Shown here: piece after piece, positions 1 through 7,900 of the stretch
Layout: every line of letters begins with the position of its first letter
Numbering within the stretch: position 1 is the first letter of the stretch
Assembly (NCBI RefSeq): GCF_004339595.1
Contig: NZ_SMFU01000010.1
Coordinates: 248,001-312,000 of the forward strand
From: Marinobacterium mangrovicola
Lineage (GTDB): Bacteria; Pseudomonadota; Gammaproteobacteria; Pseudomonadales; Balneatricaceae
Direction: 5' to 3'
Length of the DNA stretch: 64,000 nucleotides
Notes under the pieces: generated by a model
The model's input: the letters and a program-made list of their open reading frames with translations, nothing else
Databases searched by the model: none
Told to the model about the DNA's origin: nothing
Made by a program: the position numbers and the translations under genes

Positions 1-2
1 TT

Positions 3-1181
3 CCGGTCAACCGCGACCTGCTGCGCGAAGGTTACAGCGAGCGGCTGTTCCCGGATAAGCCGCTGCAGACCAGCATCCGTCTGATCGACACCTTCTTCCC
101 GGTGGCGCGTGGCGGCACCGCCTGTATCCCGGGGCCTTTTGGCGCCGGTAAAACGGTGCTGCAGAGCCTGATCTCGCGCTACTCCGATGTGGATATCGTG
201 GTGATCGTCGCCTGTGGGGAACGTGCCGGTGAGGTGGTTGAGACGATTACCGAATTCCCCAATACGCCGGACCCGCGGGGCGGCACGCTGATGGATCGCA
301 CGGTGATCATCTGTAACACCTCGTCGATGCCGGTGGCGGCCCGTGAGGCGTCGATCTACACCGGGATTACCATCAGCGAGTACTACCGCCAGATGGGCTA
401 CAACGTGCTGCTGATCGCCGATTCCACCTCGCGCTGGGCGCAGGCTATGCGTGAGACTTCCGGGCGGCTGGAGGAGATCCCGGGTGAAGAGGCGTTCCCC
501 GCTTACCTGGAGTCCTCAATTCGAGCGCTTTATGAACGTGCCGGTGTGGTGAAAACCAATGATGGCCGCGAAGGCAGTCTGACGCTGATCGGCACCGTAT
601 CGCCGGCGGGTGGTAACTTTGAGGAGCCGGTGACCCAGGCGACGCTGCGTACCGTGAAAACCTTCCTCGGTCTCAGCGCCGATCGTGCCTACAAACGTGC
701 CTATCCGGCGGTGGATCCGTTGATATCCTGGTCGCGCTACCTGGATCAGCTCAGCCCCTGGTTTGAAAAAGAGCTGGAGCCGGGCTGGACCGAGCGAGTG
801 CATGGCTTGCTGAAACTGCTCAAGCAGGGCGAGTCGGTACAGCAGATGATGGAAGTGACCGGCGAGGAGGGGGTGACTCTGGATGATTACCTGACCTGGC
901 AGAAAGCCAACTGCCTGGACCAGGTCTATCTGCAGCAGGACGCCTTCGATCCGGTGGATGTATCCACACCGCTGGCGCGGCAGCAGGTGCTGCTGACGCT
1001 GTTGCTGAAATGCCTGCGCGAACTGCCACCGCTGGCGGATAAGGCGGCAGCGCGTGAGTATTTCGTTACCCTGACCGGGTTGATGAAAAACCTCAACTAC
1101 AGCCGCATGGACAGTCCCGACTACCGCCACTACCTGCAGGAGATCGAGGCGCTGCGCGGCGGTAAGCGGTCCGCGGCTTAG
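3..1181 (+). CDS. V/A-type ATPase catalytic subunit A, 5' end outside window
   Basis: Catalytic A subunit of a V/A-type rotary ATPase, which couples ATP hydrolysis or synthesis to H+ or Na+ movement. The frame is open from base 3, so the start lies upstream; 392 codons are visible, and family members are about 580-600 aa, so roughly a third is missing. Seen: P-loop GPFGAGKT, the ADSTSRWAQAMRE block, EIPGEEAFPAYL, and the A-specific FLGLSADRAYKRAYPAVDPL...SWSRY segment followed by a helical C-terminal domain. These separate it from F-type beta/alpha and from flagellar or type III secretion ATPases. The gene ends 13 bp before a convergent gene, so subunits B and D, which usually follow A, are not here. 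Confidence 0.93.
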   Translation, partial: PVNRDLLREGYSERLFPDKPLQTSIRLIDTFFPVARGGTACIPGPFGAGKTVLQSLISRYSDVDIVVIVACGERAGEVVETITEFPNTPDPRGGTLMDRTVIICNTSSMPVAAREASIYTGITISEYYRQMGYNVLLIADSTSRWAQAMRETSGRLEEIPGEEAFPAYLESSIRALYERAGVVKTNDGREGSLTLIGTVSPAGGNFEEPVTQATLRTVKTFLGLSADRAYKRAYPAVDPLISWSRYLDQLSPWFEKELEPGWTERVHGLLKLLKQGESVQQMMEVTGEEGVTLDDYLTWQKANCLDQVYLQQDAFDPVDVSTPLARQQVLLTLLLKCLRELPPLADKAAAREYFVTLTGLMKNLNYSRMDSPDYRHYLQEIEALRGGKRSAA

Positions 1182-1194
1182 TCGTTGTCGTTCT

Positions 1195-1524
1195 TCAGGC
1201 TTCGGCTGTAACGATCCCCAGCGCGTCGGCGATTTCGTCGGCGCGCTCTGTTATCCACTCGGGCCGGATCGGCCCCCAGTCTGTCACGCGATAGTGGCCC
1301 TGGTTGTTGCGGGCGCCATCTTGCTGTTCGAAATCGCACTGAATACCTAAATCATCCACCGACTTCAGCGTGTCCTGCAGGGTGCGCCGTGGCATGCCTG
1401 TGGCTTTCTGCAGGCTGCTCAGGTTGTGCTCTTCGCGGCTGATCAGCCAGCACAGGTAGAGCTTGCGGTGGAAGGCGAGTGACGCCTTGCTGGTGCTGAT
1501 GGGCGTATGGCTTGAAGTGGTCAA
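1195..1524 (-). CDS. Winged helix-turn-helix protein, putative regulator
   Basis: Small (109 aa) putative DNA-binding protein. The core FHRKLYLCWLISREE...LSSLQKATGMPRRTLQDTLKSVDDLGI reads as a winged-helix fold of a type common in pseudomonads and relatives; its targets are unknown. The frame is open further upstream into the neighbouring receptor gene, but I prefer a TTG start at 1524-1522: it has GGAG five bases upstream and leaves a 50-bp gap to that gene, whereas the first ATG (1647) would overlap it by 73 bp. It lies just downstream of the receptor gene on the same strand and is probably co-transcribed. Function is inferred from fold only. Confidence 0.75.
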   Translation of the reverse strand: MTTSSHTPISTSKASLAFHRKLYLCWLISREEHNLSSLQKATGMPRRTLQDTLKSVDDLGIQCDFEQQDGARNNQGHYRVTDWGPIRPEWITERADEIADALGIVTAEA

Positions 1525-1574
1525 AGGGATCTCCGTTGCGACCGGCAGACCCGTGACTGAGGCCTGCGTCAGGT

Positions 1575-3479
1575 TTAAAGCGGCTGTTCCATGTCGGCTT
1601 CTGCGCGCACTGGCGGCTCCGGTTCGGAACGATGGACCTGTTCGCAAAGCTGCTGATGGCTCTGCTTCAGCTCGCGTTCGGTGGCGATGCCAGCAGGCGC
1701 TCGCCAGGCGGGATCGTCCCAGTTTTTGCCAAGCCAGCGGCGGCAGAGTTGATCGTACTCGGAACTCTGCCTGAATTCAGCAATGAAGCGGTTAACCGCC
1801 TGTAGCAGGTGGAAAGAGGCAGCTGATCGCTTCACGCCCACGGAGTAGCTCCAGAGCTCACCGGCCAGGTTGCCGGGCAGAATTTCGATCTTGCCGTACC
1901 AGGGGCTGGCGCTGTTTTTACAGGTCCAGTAATAGATCGGCAGATCCACCGCGAAGGCATCGACGGTGCAATCGGCCAGGCAGTCATGGATCCAGCTCTG
2001 GTTGGTGTAGGCAAGCAGGTTGGAGAGCATCACCCTGCCTCCGGGTTTGTCCTGGTTGGCGCGCCAGCGGATGCCCGCATCTTCAAGCGTGGCGAAGGCG
2101 GCCGGGTCATTGATGCAGCCAAGCACCTTACCCTCCAGACTTTCGATACCGCTGATGCTGTTATCGCCGGCGCGCCGCGCCAGTACGTAGGGTAGAAACA
2201 GATAAGGGTTGGAGAAGGCCAAGCGGTCGTAGCAGGGGTCCGGTGGCAGTGCGCTCCACATCAGATCCGCTTCGTGTTCCCCCCGGTCAGGGCCGCAATC
2301 CAGCAGTTGGGTGCAGAGGTCCCAGGGGTGTTCGACAAATTCGCACTCCACGCCCAGCCAGCGGGCAAAGCGCGCAGCGATCTCGGCATCGAACCCTTCC
2401 AGTCGGCGTGTTTGCGGGTTCTTGAACGAAAGGCCGCGAAACTCGGGTTCGACAGCGATACGGATTCGGCCGCGCTGGCGGATACGTTCAAGCCGGTCGA
2501 AGCCCGGATCCAGCTCCATTTTTTCTGCGCGCACCAGTTGTTCGAGCTTGTCGGGAGTCTCAGTGGGCTCGGCCAGGCTCTGGTCGAGCTGGGTTGCCAG
2601 GTGCTGACTCCAGCGGCTGCGATGGCGGATCTGTTGGCTGCTGCCGGCGCCTAGCTCCAGGGTGGCGTTGATAATGTGGTTGTTGGCGTCGATCTCCTCA
2701 AGATGGTGATCCATGCCTCCAAGCAGGTCGTGCAGTGTCGAAAGTGCCTGGCTAACACGGTCGCTAAGGCCCTTTAGTTCCTGTTCAGATTGTTCCAGCA
2801 GTGCATGCATGGCGGACTCGATATCGGAGAGTTCAATCCTGTCGAAAGCTTCGCGTGCGCTCTGCCGGGTGCGCATGGCCAGCGTTCTTACCTCATCGGC
2901 TACCACCGCAAACCCTTTGCCCGCTTCACCGGCATGGGCAGCCTCGATGGTGGCGTTAAGAGAGAGGAGGTGAACCGTCTTGCCGATATCGTCGATATTG
3001 TTGATAACGTCGCGAGAGCTGCCTGCTTTGGTAGCTAGCTGCTCGCAGAGGCTCTTCAGTTCTGTTGCGAAAAAACTGTGCACCTGGTCGAGCTTCTGTG
3101 CGATTTCGGTGCGCAGTGCGCCTGCCTGATCGCTACTGGCTTGCAGATCGCCGCGGCTTTGGCCGACAAACTCGCGCTGTTCGTCGGTGCGGCTGCCGAT
3201 CTCTCCCAGGGTGGTTTCCAGGGTATCCAGGCCCTGAAGCAGATGCGCCTGAAGGTCGCCGATACGGCGCACCAGGGGTTGCAGTGGCTGTTCGATGGCG
3301 GCGCTCCCGGCCAGCTGTTGCAGTCGGTCCAACTCGTCACGCAGAGCTGGAGGGGTGTCCGTTTCGTTCAGTGTGGTCTGCACCTGGCCCTGGGTCAGGG
3401 CGGTGAGCCAGTCAGGCTGAAGGTCCGCGTCGCAGGTTGCTGAGCTGGAGCGCGACAGAAATCGTTTTAAAGGACGCAT
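1575..3479 (-). CDS. Soluble chemoreceptor signalling domain fused to solute-binding domain
   Basis: A 634-aa protein with two parts. Residues about 90-290 contain a methyl-accepting chemotaxis signalling hairpin; the tip reads [20 protein letters not shown] followed by [11 protein letters not shown]. Residues about 330-590 resemble a family-3 periplasmic solute-binding domain ([20 protein letters not shown], then [11 protein letters not shown] and LAFSNPYLF), like amino-acid-binding ABC proteins. There is no signal peptide and no hydrophobic membrane segment, so the protein should be cytoplasmic, and the binding domain is C-terminal rather than in an external sensor position. It may signal to the neighbouring chemosensory kinase or to a flagellar CheA; that is inference. 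The ligand is unknown. The start ATG at 3479 has only a weak GGTGG upstream. Confidence 0.85.
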   Translation of the reverse strand: MRPLKRFLSRSSSATCDADLQPDWLTALTQGQVQTTLNETDTPPALRDELDRLQQLAGSAAIEQPLQPLVRRIGDLQAHLLQGLDTLETTLGEIGSRTDEQREFVGQSRGDLQASSDQAGALRTEIAQKLDQVHSFFATELKSLCEQLATKAGSSRDVINNIDDIGKTVHLLSLNATIEAAHAGEAGKGFAVVADEVRTLAMRTRQSAREAFDRIELSDIESAMHALLEQSEQELKGLSDRVSQALSTLHDLLGGMDHHLEEIDANNHIINATLELGAGSSQQIRHRSRWSQHLATQLDQSLAEPTETPDKLEQLVRAEKMELDPGFDRLERIRQRGRIRIAVEPEFRGLSFKNPQTRRLEGFDAEIAARFARWLGVECEFVEHPWDLCTQLLDCGPDRGEHEADLMWSALPPDPCYDRLAFSNPYLFLPYVLARRAGDNSISGIESLEGKVLGCINDPAAFATLEDAGIRWRANQDKPGGRVMLSNLLAYTNQSWIHDCLADCTVDAFAVDLPIYYWTCKNSASPWYGKIEILPGNLAGELWSYSVGVKRSAASFHLLQAVNRFIAEFRQSSEYDQLCRRWLGKNWDDPAWRAPAGIATERELKQSHQQLCEQVHRSEPEPPVRAEADMEQPL

Positions 3480-4081
3480 AACACCACCGATACAGAACTA
3501 TTCCTCAAGGGAAAGTAAGAACTGGACCTGTATTGAGACACTTTTGCTTGACAGGGCATTGCAAAGAGACTGTAAAGTAGTTGATAGAGAATGCCTGGCC
3601 TCGAGCAGGTTTTCAGTGTGGTGTCTGCTTACCGCAAAAGGACCAGGTACGGTTTTTTACGGCGAAGCATTATCGATGGCTGAGGTCAGGTTAAATAGGA
3701 TCTGCTTCGGTTTTAAATTGGGATATGTTTTTGGCCTGCCTTTTGCTTTTTGACGAACTGTTTTGGTTAAACGGAGCATCTCCTGGTGTGTGGCGCTTTC
3801 CGATAGCGTAGAGTGGGCGCGATCAGTAGACCTTTGAAAAAGTACTGTTAGTACCTAAGTACATGAGGTGTTTAGGGTTTTTGACGGACAAAAAAGAGGG
3901 TCTTTGCACTGGCCTGTCAAGGCAGGGTTTTGCGAGAGGTTTAATGTAACTGTTGTTTTTGCGTATTTTTTAGTCTAAAACAACGGTTCGTCCGACGGGC
4001 ATCGGACCAAAACAATAAGAAAAATCGCTGGAGTCAGCTGCCTTTATGCTGACGAGAAAACAGTTTATACAGGGATGCAGT
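3480..4081 (+). promoter_or_regulatory. 600-bp intergenic control region and long leader upstream of pilG-like gene
   Basis: No convincing gene is seen. The region separates the divergent receptor gene from the chemosensory operon. It contains a good sigma-70-like promoter (3548-3576), three AGTAC copies at 3841, 3850 and 3858, and two adjacent hairpins: 3948-3988 (12-bp arms, 17-nt loop) and 3990-4007 (6-bp arms). Transcription from the promoter would give a leader of about 500 nt before the pilG-like start. The 69-codon frame at 3544-3753 begins inside the promoter and has no protein-like features. Confidence 0.55.
3548..3576 (+). promoter_or_regulatory. Sigma-70-type promoter
   Basis: TTGACA (perfect -35) at 3548, a 17-base spacer, and TGTAAA (4 of 6) at 3571. 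It points toward the pilG-like operon and would start transcription near 3583. Confidence 0.55.
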
Positions 4082-4984
4082 ATGCATATAGGGACCTTGG
4101 GATTCCCCGAAGATCAGCTGAAAAAGCTGGAGAAAATTCTCACCCTATCGAAACAGAAATCCTTCACCCTCTGCTCATTTGATCCTGTGTCATTGCCGGA
4201 TCTTATGCTGGTTTTCGGCGAAGATAATCTGGACGCAGACGGGCTTGCCGAGCTACCCGATGACTTTGCCGAGCGCATAGTGGTGGTCAGCCGTAAAGCG
4301 CCGGCGCGTGAAGATCTTCACCATATCAAGCTGCCGTTTATCTCCTCCCGTGTGATCCGCACGTTGGAACGATTTGAGCCTTACTTACCGACGTTGAACG
4401 AGCCGCTCGACATTGAGCAGGAAGTCGTTGCCGACGAGCAGGCGGAAGTGTTGGCCGAACCGCTCCATGAAGAGTCTCTCGAAGCTGTGCAGCCTGGTGC
4501 TGAGGAAGCGTCGGAAAACCGCTTCAGCAAGTACGATGCCCAGATCCAGGCACTGCGCGAGCGGGGCAGCGATCAGGCGGTGGCTGAACGTTCCTACCGC
4601 GTGCTGGTTGTGGATGACAGCGTGCCGATGCAGCAGGCGCTGGCGAAGGCGCTGCATGCGCTGGAATATCCGGTCGAGATCAGTTTTGCCGATGATGGCG
4701 AAGCTGCATTGGCCGAGGTTTCCAGTCAGACCTACGATTTCATCTTCCTCGATATCATGATGCCCGGTATCGACGGGTTTGAAACCTGCACCCGGATGCG
4801 GGCGATACCTGAGCTGAAGAAAACCCCGATCATCATGCTCTCCTCGAAAAGCTCTCCGCTGGATGAGGTCAAGGGGATTATGGCGGGCTCCTCAACCTAC
4901 CTGACCAAGCCGATCCAGACTGATGAATTCAGCAAGGTGATTAAACGCGTCACCCGCTGGGTCAGCGAATTCAAGAAAGCATAG
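4082..4984 (+). CDS. PilG-like response regulator with an N-terminal extra domain
   Basis: First gene of the twitching-type chemosensory operon, occupying the place of pilG. With the start at 4082 (AGGG seven bases upstream; an earlier ATG at 4046 lacks a well-spaced site) the protein is 300 aa. Residues about 170-300 are a receiver domain: VLVVDDS acidic pair, phospho-acceptor D224 in FLDIMMPG, and the LTKP lysine. Residues 1-105 form a separate domain (GFPEDQLKKLEKIL..., then DLMLVFGEDNL) that I do not recognise, joined by a glutamate-rich linker. Canonical PilG is a lone receiver of about 130 aa, so the extra domain is the oddity. It is probably phosphorylated by ChpA. Confidence 0.85.
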   Translation: MHIGTLGFPEDQLKKLEKILTLSKQKSFTLCSFDPVSLPDLMLVFGEDNLDADGLAELPDDFAERIVVVSRKAPAREDLHHIKLPFISSRVIRTLERFEPYLPTLNEPLDIEQEVVADEQAEVLAEPLHEESLEAVQPGAEEASENRFSKYDAQIQALRERGSDQAVAERSYRVLVVDDSVPMQQALAKALHALEYPVEISFADDGEAALAEVSSQTYDFIFLDIMMPGIDGFETCTRMRAIPELKKTPIIMLSSKSSPLDEVKGIMAGSSTYLTKPIQTDEFSKVIKRVTRWVSEFKKA

Positions 4985-5057
4985 TGCTTGGGGCCGTCTG
5001 GCTCTAAGCGAATCGATGTTCAAGCAAGCAAGTTATATCGACACATTGGAAACCGAC

Positions 5058-5423
5058 ATGGCCGTAAACAAGATTCTCGTTGTAGAAGACGATCCGGCGC
5101 AGCAGCAGCATCTGCGCGACATTCTCAAGACTACAGGTGCCCAGGTAGTGGCCGGTTCCAACGGCGAAGAGGGGATAGCCCTGGCCGAGAAGGAATCTCC
5201 GGACCTCATTTTCATGGACATCGTGATGCCCGGCGTGGACGGGTTTTCTGCTTGCCGGCAGATCACTAACAGTGCCAAGACCAAGGGCATTCCGGTGGTC
5301 ATCGTCTCCAGCAAACACCAGGAGGCAGACAAGGTGTGGGCTCAGTTGCAGGGGGCTAGCGCGGTGGTGGCCAAGCCATACACCGAGCAGGACATTCTCG
5401 ATCAGGTTGCCCAGTACAGTTAA
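5058..5423 (+). CDS. pilH: PilH-like single-domain response regulator
   Basis: A 121-aa stand-alone receiver domain: ILVVEDDPAQQQ acidic pocket, phospho-acceptor D54 in FMDIVMPG, and lysine in VAKPYT. In the Pseudomonas Pil-Chp system PilH works with PilG downstream of ChpA to control type IV pilus extension and retraction; the role here is assigned from position and family. An in-frame ATG at 5016 exists, but the start at 5058 gives the usual family length and has GGA seven bases upstream. It lies between the pilG-like gene and pilI. Confidence 0.9.
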   Translation: MAVNKILVVEDDPAQQQHLRDILKTTGAQVVAGSNGEEGIALAEKESPDLIFMDIVMPGVDGFSACRQITNSAKTKGIPVVIVSSKHQEADKVWAQLQGASAVVAKPYTEQDILDQVAQYS

Positions 5424-5490
5424 GAGCGCGGCTGGGAATTCCAGTTGAGTGCAGAACTAAAAGCAAAATGTTGAGCGGAGCAGGCAGCTA

Positions 5491-6015
5491 ATGGACGAAT
5501 TAGCCCAGGCGCTATCCAGTGCAGAGGATCAGCCCAGTGTGGGTGATGTACGTCACGGCTTTATGCTCGGCGATTATCGCTTGTTGCTTACAGCCGGTAC
5601 GTTGGCGGAGCTGGCGGGCAAGGCGGCTATCTGTGCACTGCCGGATACGCCAGCCTGGTTCGCCGGCTTTATCAATCACCGTGGTCACACGGTGCCGGTC
5701 TATGACCTGAATATGCTTATCGGTGCTGGCGCCACGGATCTGAAGCGCCAGTACTGGATACTGCTGCTGGATCGCCAGCCAGCGACCTTCGGGGTGATCC
5801 TGAGGCAGCTGCCGGCGGCGATCAATGACCCTCAGCCGGGCTCGCCTGAGGCGGCAGTGCAACTGCCAGAGCCACTGGCTGGCTGTGTCAGTGGTCAGTA
5901 CCAGGTTGATCAGCAAAGTTGGGCGGAGCTGGATCACCGAGCGTTGATCCAGCAGCTTAAATCAATTTTCCGCGACAGGGACGTGCTGTCCGCCGCGTCG
6001 GAAAAACCAGAATAA
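5491..6015 (+). CDS. pilI: PilI-like CheW adaptor
   Basis: A 174-aa CheW-domain protein, expected to couple the PilJ receptor to the ChpA kinase. The CheW-like segment starts near FMLGDYRLLL, followed by PAWFAGFINHRGHTVPVYDL, the typical docking strand. The order pilH-pilI-pilJ-chpA supports the assignment over a flagellar CheW. The start ATG has CGGAG upstream. It is 25 bp from pilJ and clearly in the same operon. Confidence 0.88.
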   Translation: MDELAQALSSAEDQPSVGDVRHGFMLGDYRLLLTAGTLAELAGKAAICALPDTPAWFAGFINHRGHTVPVYDLNMLIGAGATDLKRQYWILLLDRQPATFGVILRQLPAAINDPQPGSPEAAVQLPEPLAGCVSGQYQVDQQSWAELDHRALIQQLKSIFRDRDVLSAASEKPE

Positions 6016-6039
6016 CGAACAGTCGTGAGGTAGAGCACA

Positions 6040-7893
6040 ATGCCATTGTTTGGTGGAATCCAGCATATCCGGGTGGGCGTAAAATTCGCCATCGCGGGGC
6101 TGCTCATGGTGATCGGCGTAGTGGCCATTTCGGCGGCTTATTACCAGACGATCCGTATCGTTGAGCAGGCCCAGCAGGACAGGGAACAGACCCGTGAGCT
6201 GGCCGAGGATGTGGGCCGTCTGGATGCACTGCTGGAAAGTATGGCATCGGCGATTACCGAAACCGAGATGCGTTTCAACACCACCGCAGTGGAAAGCTTT
6301 TCCACTGCGGCTCAGGCCTACGGTAATGCTCTGCGTACGTCGCTGAGCCAGCTGCGTAGCGAAGAGGATCGGCAGAGCTTTTCCGCCGCTCTGCAGACGC
6401 TGGGTTTCTGGGATACCATGGATCAGTTGGCGGGTCTCAACCTGGAGGGCACCAGTCTGCCGGTGGTCGAGATTCGTGAGGCACGCCAAGAGTTAGGTTC
6501 CCTGCTGACCGACCTTGAACTGCGAAACTTCCGTCTGCGTGGACTGGTGCGTGACTACGAGCGTCAGGATCTGCAGGCCGAGAACGCGGCCCTGGCCGAC
6601 CTTATTCAGCTCAGCTTCCTGTCATTGATTATTCTGGGTTTCGCATTGGCGGTGGCGTTGGCGATCGCCAAGTTCGGTGTACTTAACCCGGTACGTCGTA
6701 TCCAGGCTACCGTGGAGGCGGTGCGTGGTGGTGATACCGAGGCGCGTACCCGAATGGAGAGCCGTGACGAGCTGGGCCAGATGGCGACGGTACTGGACAG
6801 CCTGCTGGATGAGAAGGAAGCAGCACTGGCCAGCCAGGCGGCGGAAAACAAAAAGCTTAACGACTCTATCATCACCTTGATCCAGAGCGTCTTCCGTATC
6901 AGTCAGCGTGACCTGACGATCCGTGTACCGGTGGCCGAGGATATTACCGGTGCGGTTGCCGACTCCATCAACCAGCTGACTGACTCCATCGAGGACGTAC
7001 TGCGTGAGGTTAGCGCGGTCTCCAGTGAGGTTAACGAAACCTCCAATGAGGTACGTGCACAGTCTGGGCGAGTCATTCAACACGCGGACAAAGAACAGGA
7101 AGAGATCGGAGAAACGCTCCAGGGTCTCGATTCCGCGATCCAGGCGATGCAGCTGATCGCCAAGCTTGCGGCTGTTTCCAACAGTGCCTCCAAGCGCGCG
7201 ATCAATACCGCCGATAACGCCAGGGGCTCGGTATCGGCCACTATCGACAGTATCAACAAGATCCGTCAGACGATTCACGAGGCAGAGAAACGTATCAAGC
7301 GCCTTGGCGAACGTTCCCAGGAGATCGGCGGTATTATCGGCCTGATCAATAACATCTCCGAGCGTACCCACATCCTCTCACTCAACGCGAGTATGCACGC
7401 GGCCTCCGCCGGTGAAGCCGGTCGCGGTCTGATGGTGGTGGTTGACGAGGTACAGCGCCTGGCGGAGAACTCCCGTGAGGCGACCGCCGAAATCGAAAGT
7501 CTGATCGGCAACATCCAGATGGAAACCGCCGATACCATCCACGTTATCAACACCGTAATCGAAGACGTTGTCGCCGGTACCCGTCAGGCGGAAGAGGCCG
7601 GTGAGCGTATGGAAGAAACACGAAATACCACCCAGTCGCTGGTTGAGTCTGTTGTTCGCATCGCCCGCAGCGCGACCAGCCAGGCGAAACTGGCGCAGGG
7701 CCTGCGCGAGCGCGCCGGCAGCATCAACGACTTCAGCCGCGCGACCAACACCGAGATGCAGGCACAGCTGCAGCTGTCCGAGCGTCTGGTAAGGGCGGCG
7801 GATGAGCTGCAGGGCTCAATCAGTGTGTTCAAACTCCAGGCTCTGGAAGATCAGTCTGAACCCGAGTTGATTGAAGAAGCTGAAACGGTCTGA
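6040..7893 (+). CDS. pilJ: PilJ-type methyl-accepting chemotaxis receptor
   Basis: A 617-aa transmembrane chemoreceptor of the twitching-motility system. Order: transmembrane helix 1 (about 13-32), periplasmic PilJ-type sensor region, transmembrane helix 2 (about 190-215), a HAMP-like segment from LNPVRRIQATVEAV, then a long cytoplasmic coiled coil with the signalling tip ILSLNASMHAASAGEAGRG near residues 445-465. This tip differs from the usual LLALNAAIEAARAGE in the way typical of PilJ. GAGG precedes the ATG. The stop is 7 bp from the chpA start. No methyltransferase gene (pilK/cheR) lies beside it. Confidence 0.92.
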   Translation: MPLFGGIQHIRVGVKFAIAGLLMVIGVVAISAAYYQTIRIVEQAQQDREQTRELAEDVGRLDALLESMASAITETEMRFNTTAVESFSTAAQAYGNALRTSLSQLRSEEDRQSFSAALQTLGFWDTMDQLAGLNLEGTSLPVVEIREARQELGSLLTDLELRNFRLRGLVRDYERQDLQAENAALADLIQLSFLSLIILGFALAVALAIAKFGVLNPVRRIQATVEAVRGGDTEARTRMESRDELGQMATVLDSLLDEKEAALASQAAENKKLNDSIITLIQSVFRISQRDLTIRVPVAEDITGAVADSINQLTDSIEDVLREVSAVSSEVNETSNEVRAQSGRVIQHADKEQEEIGETLQGLDSAIQAMQLIAKLAAVSNSASKRAINTADNARGSVSATIDSINKIRQTIHEAEKRIKRLGERSQEIGGIIGLINNISERTHILSLNASMHAASAGEAGRGLMVVVDEVQRLAENSREATAEIESLIGNIQMETADTIHVINTVIEDVVAGTRQAEEAGERMEETRNTTQSLVESVVRIARSATSQAKLAQGLRERAGSINDFSRATNTEMQAQLQLSERLVRAADELQGSISVFKLQALEDQSEPELIEEAETV

Positions 7894-7900
7894 AGGGCGG

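Noticed and set aside
3-1181. Flagellar FliI or type III secretion ATPase, or F-type beta subunit
   Set aside because: The GPFGAGKT loop, EIPGEEAFPAYL and KTFLGLSADRAYKRAYPAVDPL-type segments are specific for V/A-type subunit A.
3631-3656. Possible small-RNA terminator ACCG...CGGTTTTTT downstream of the 3548 promoter
   Set aside because: The stem is only 4 bp with a 15-nt loop, too weak to claim without expression data.
3544-3753. 69-codon frame in the pilG-like leader
   Set aside because: It begins inside the -35 region of the promoter, and no binding site or conserved pattern is seen.
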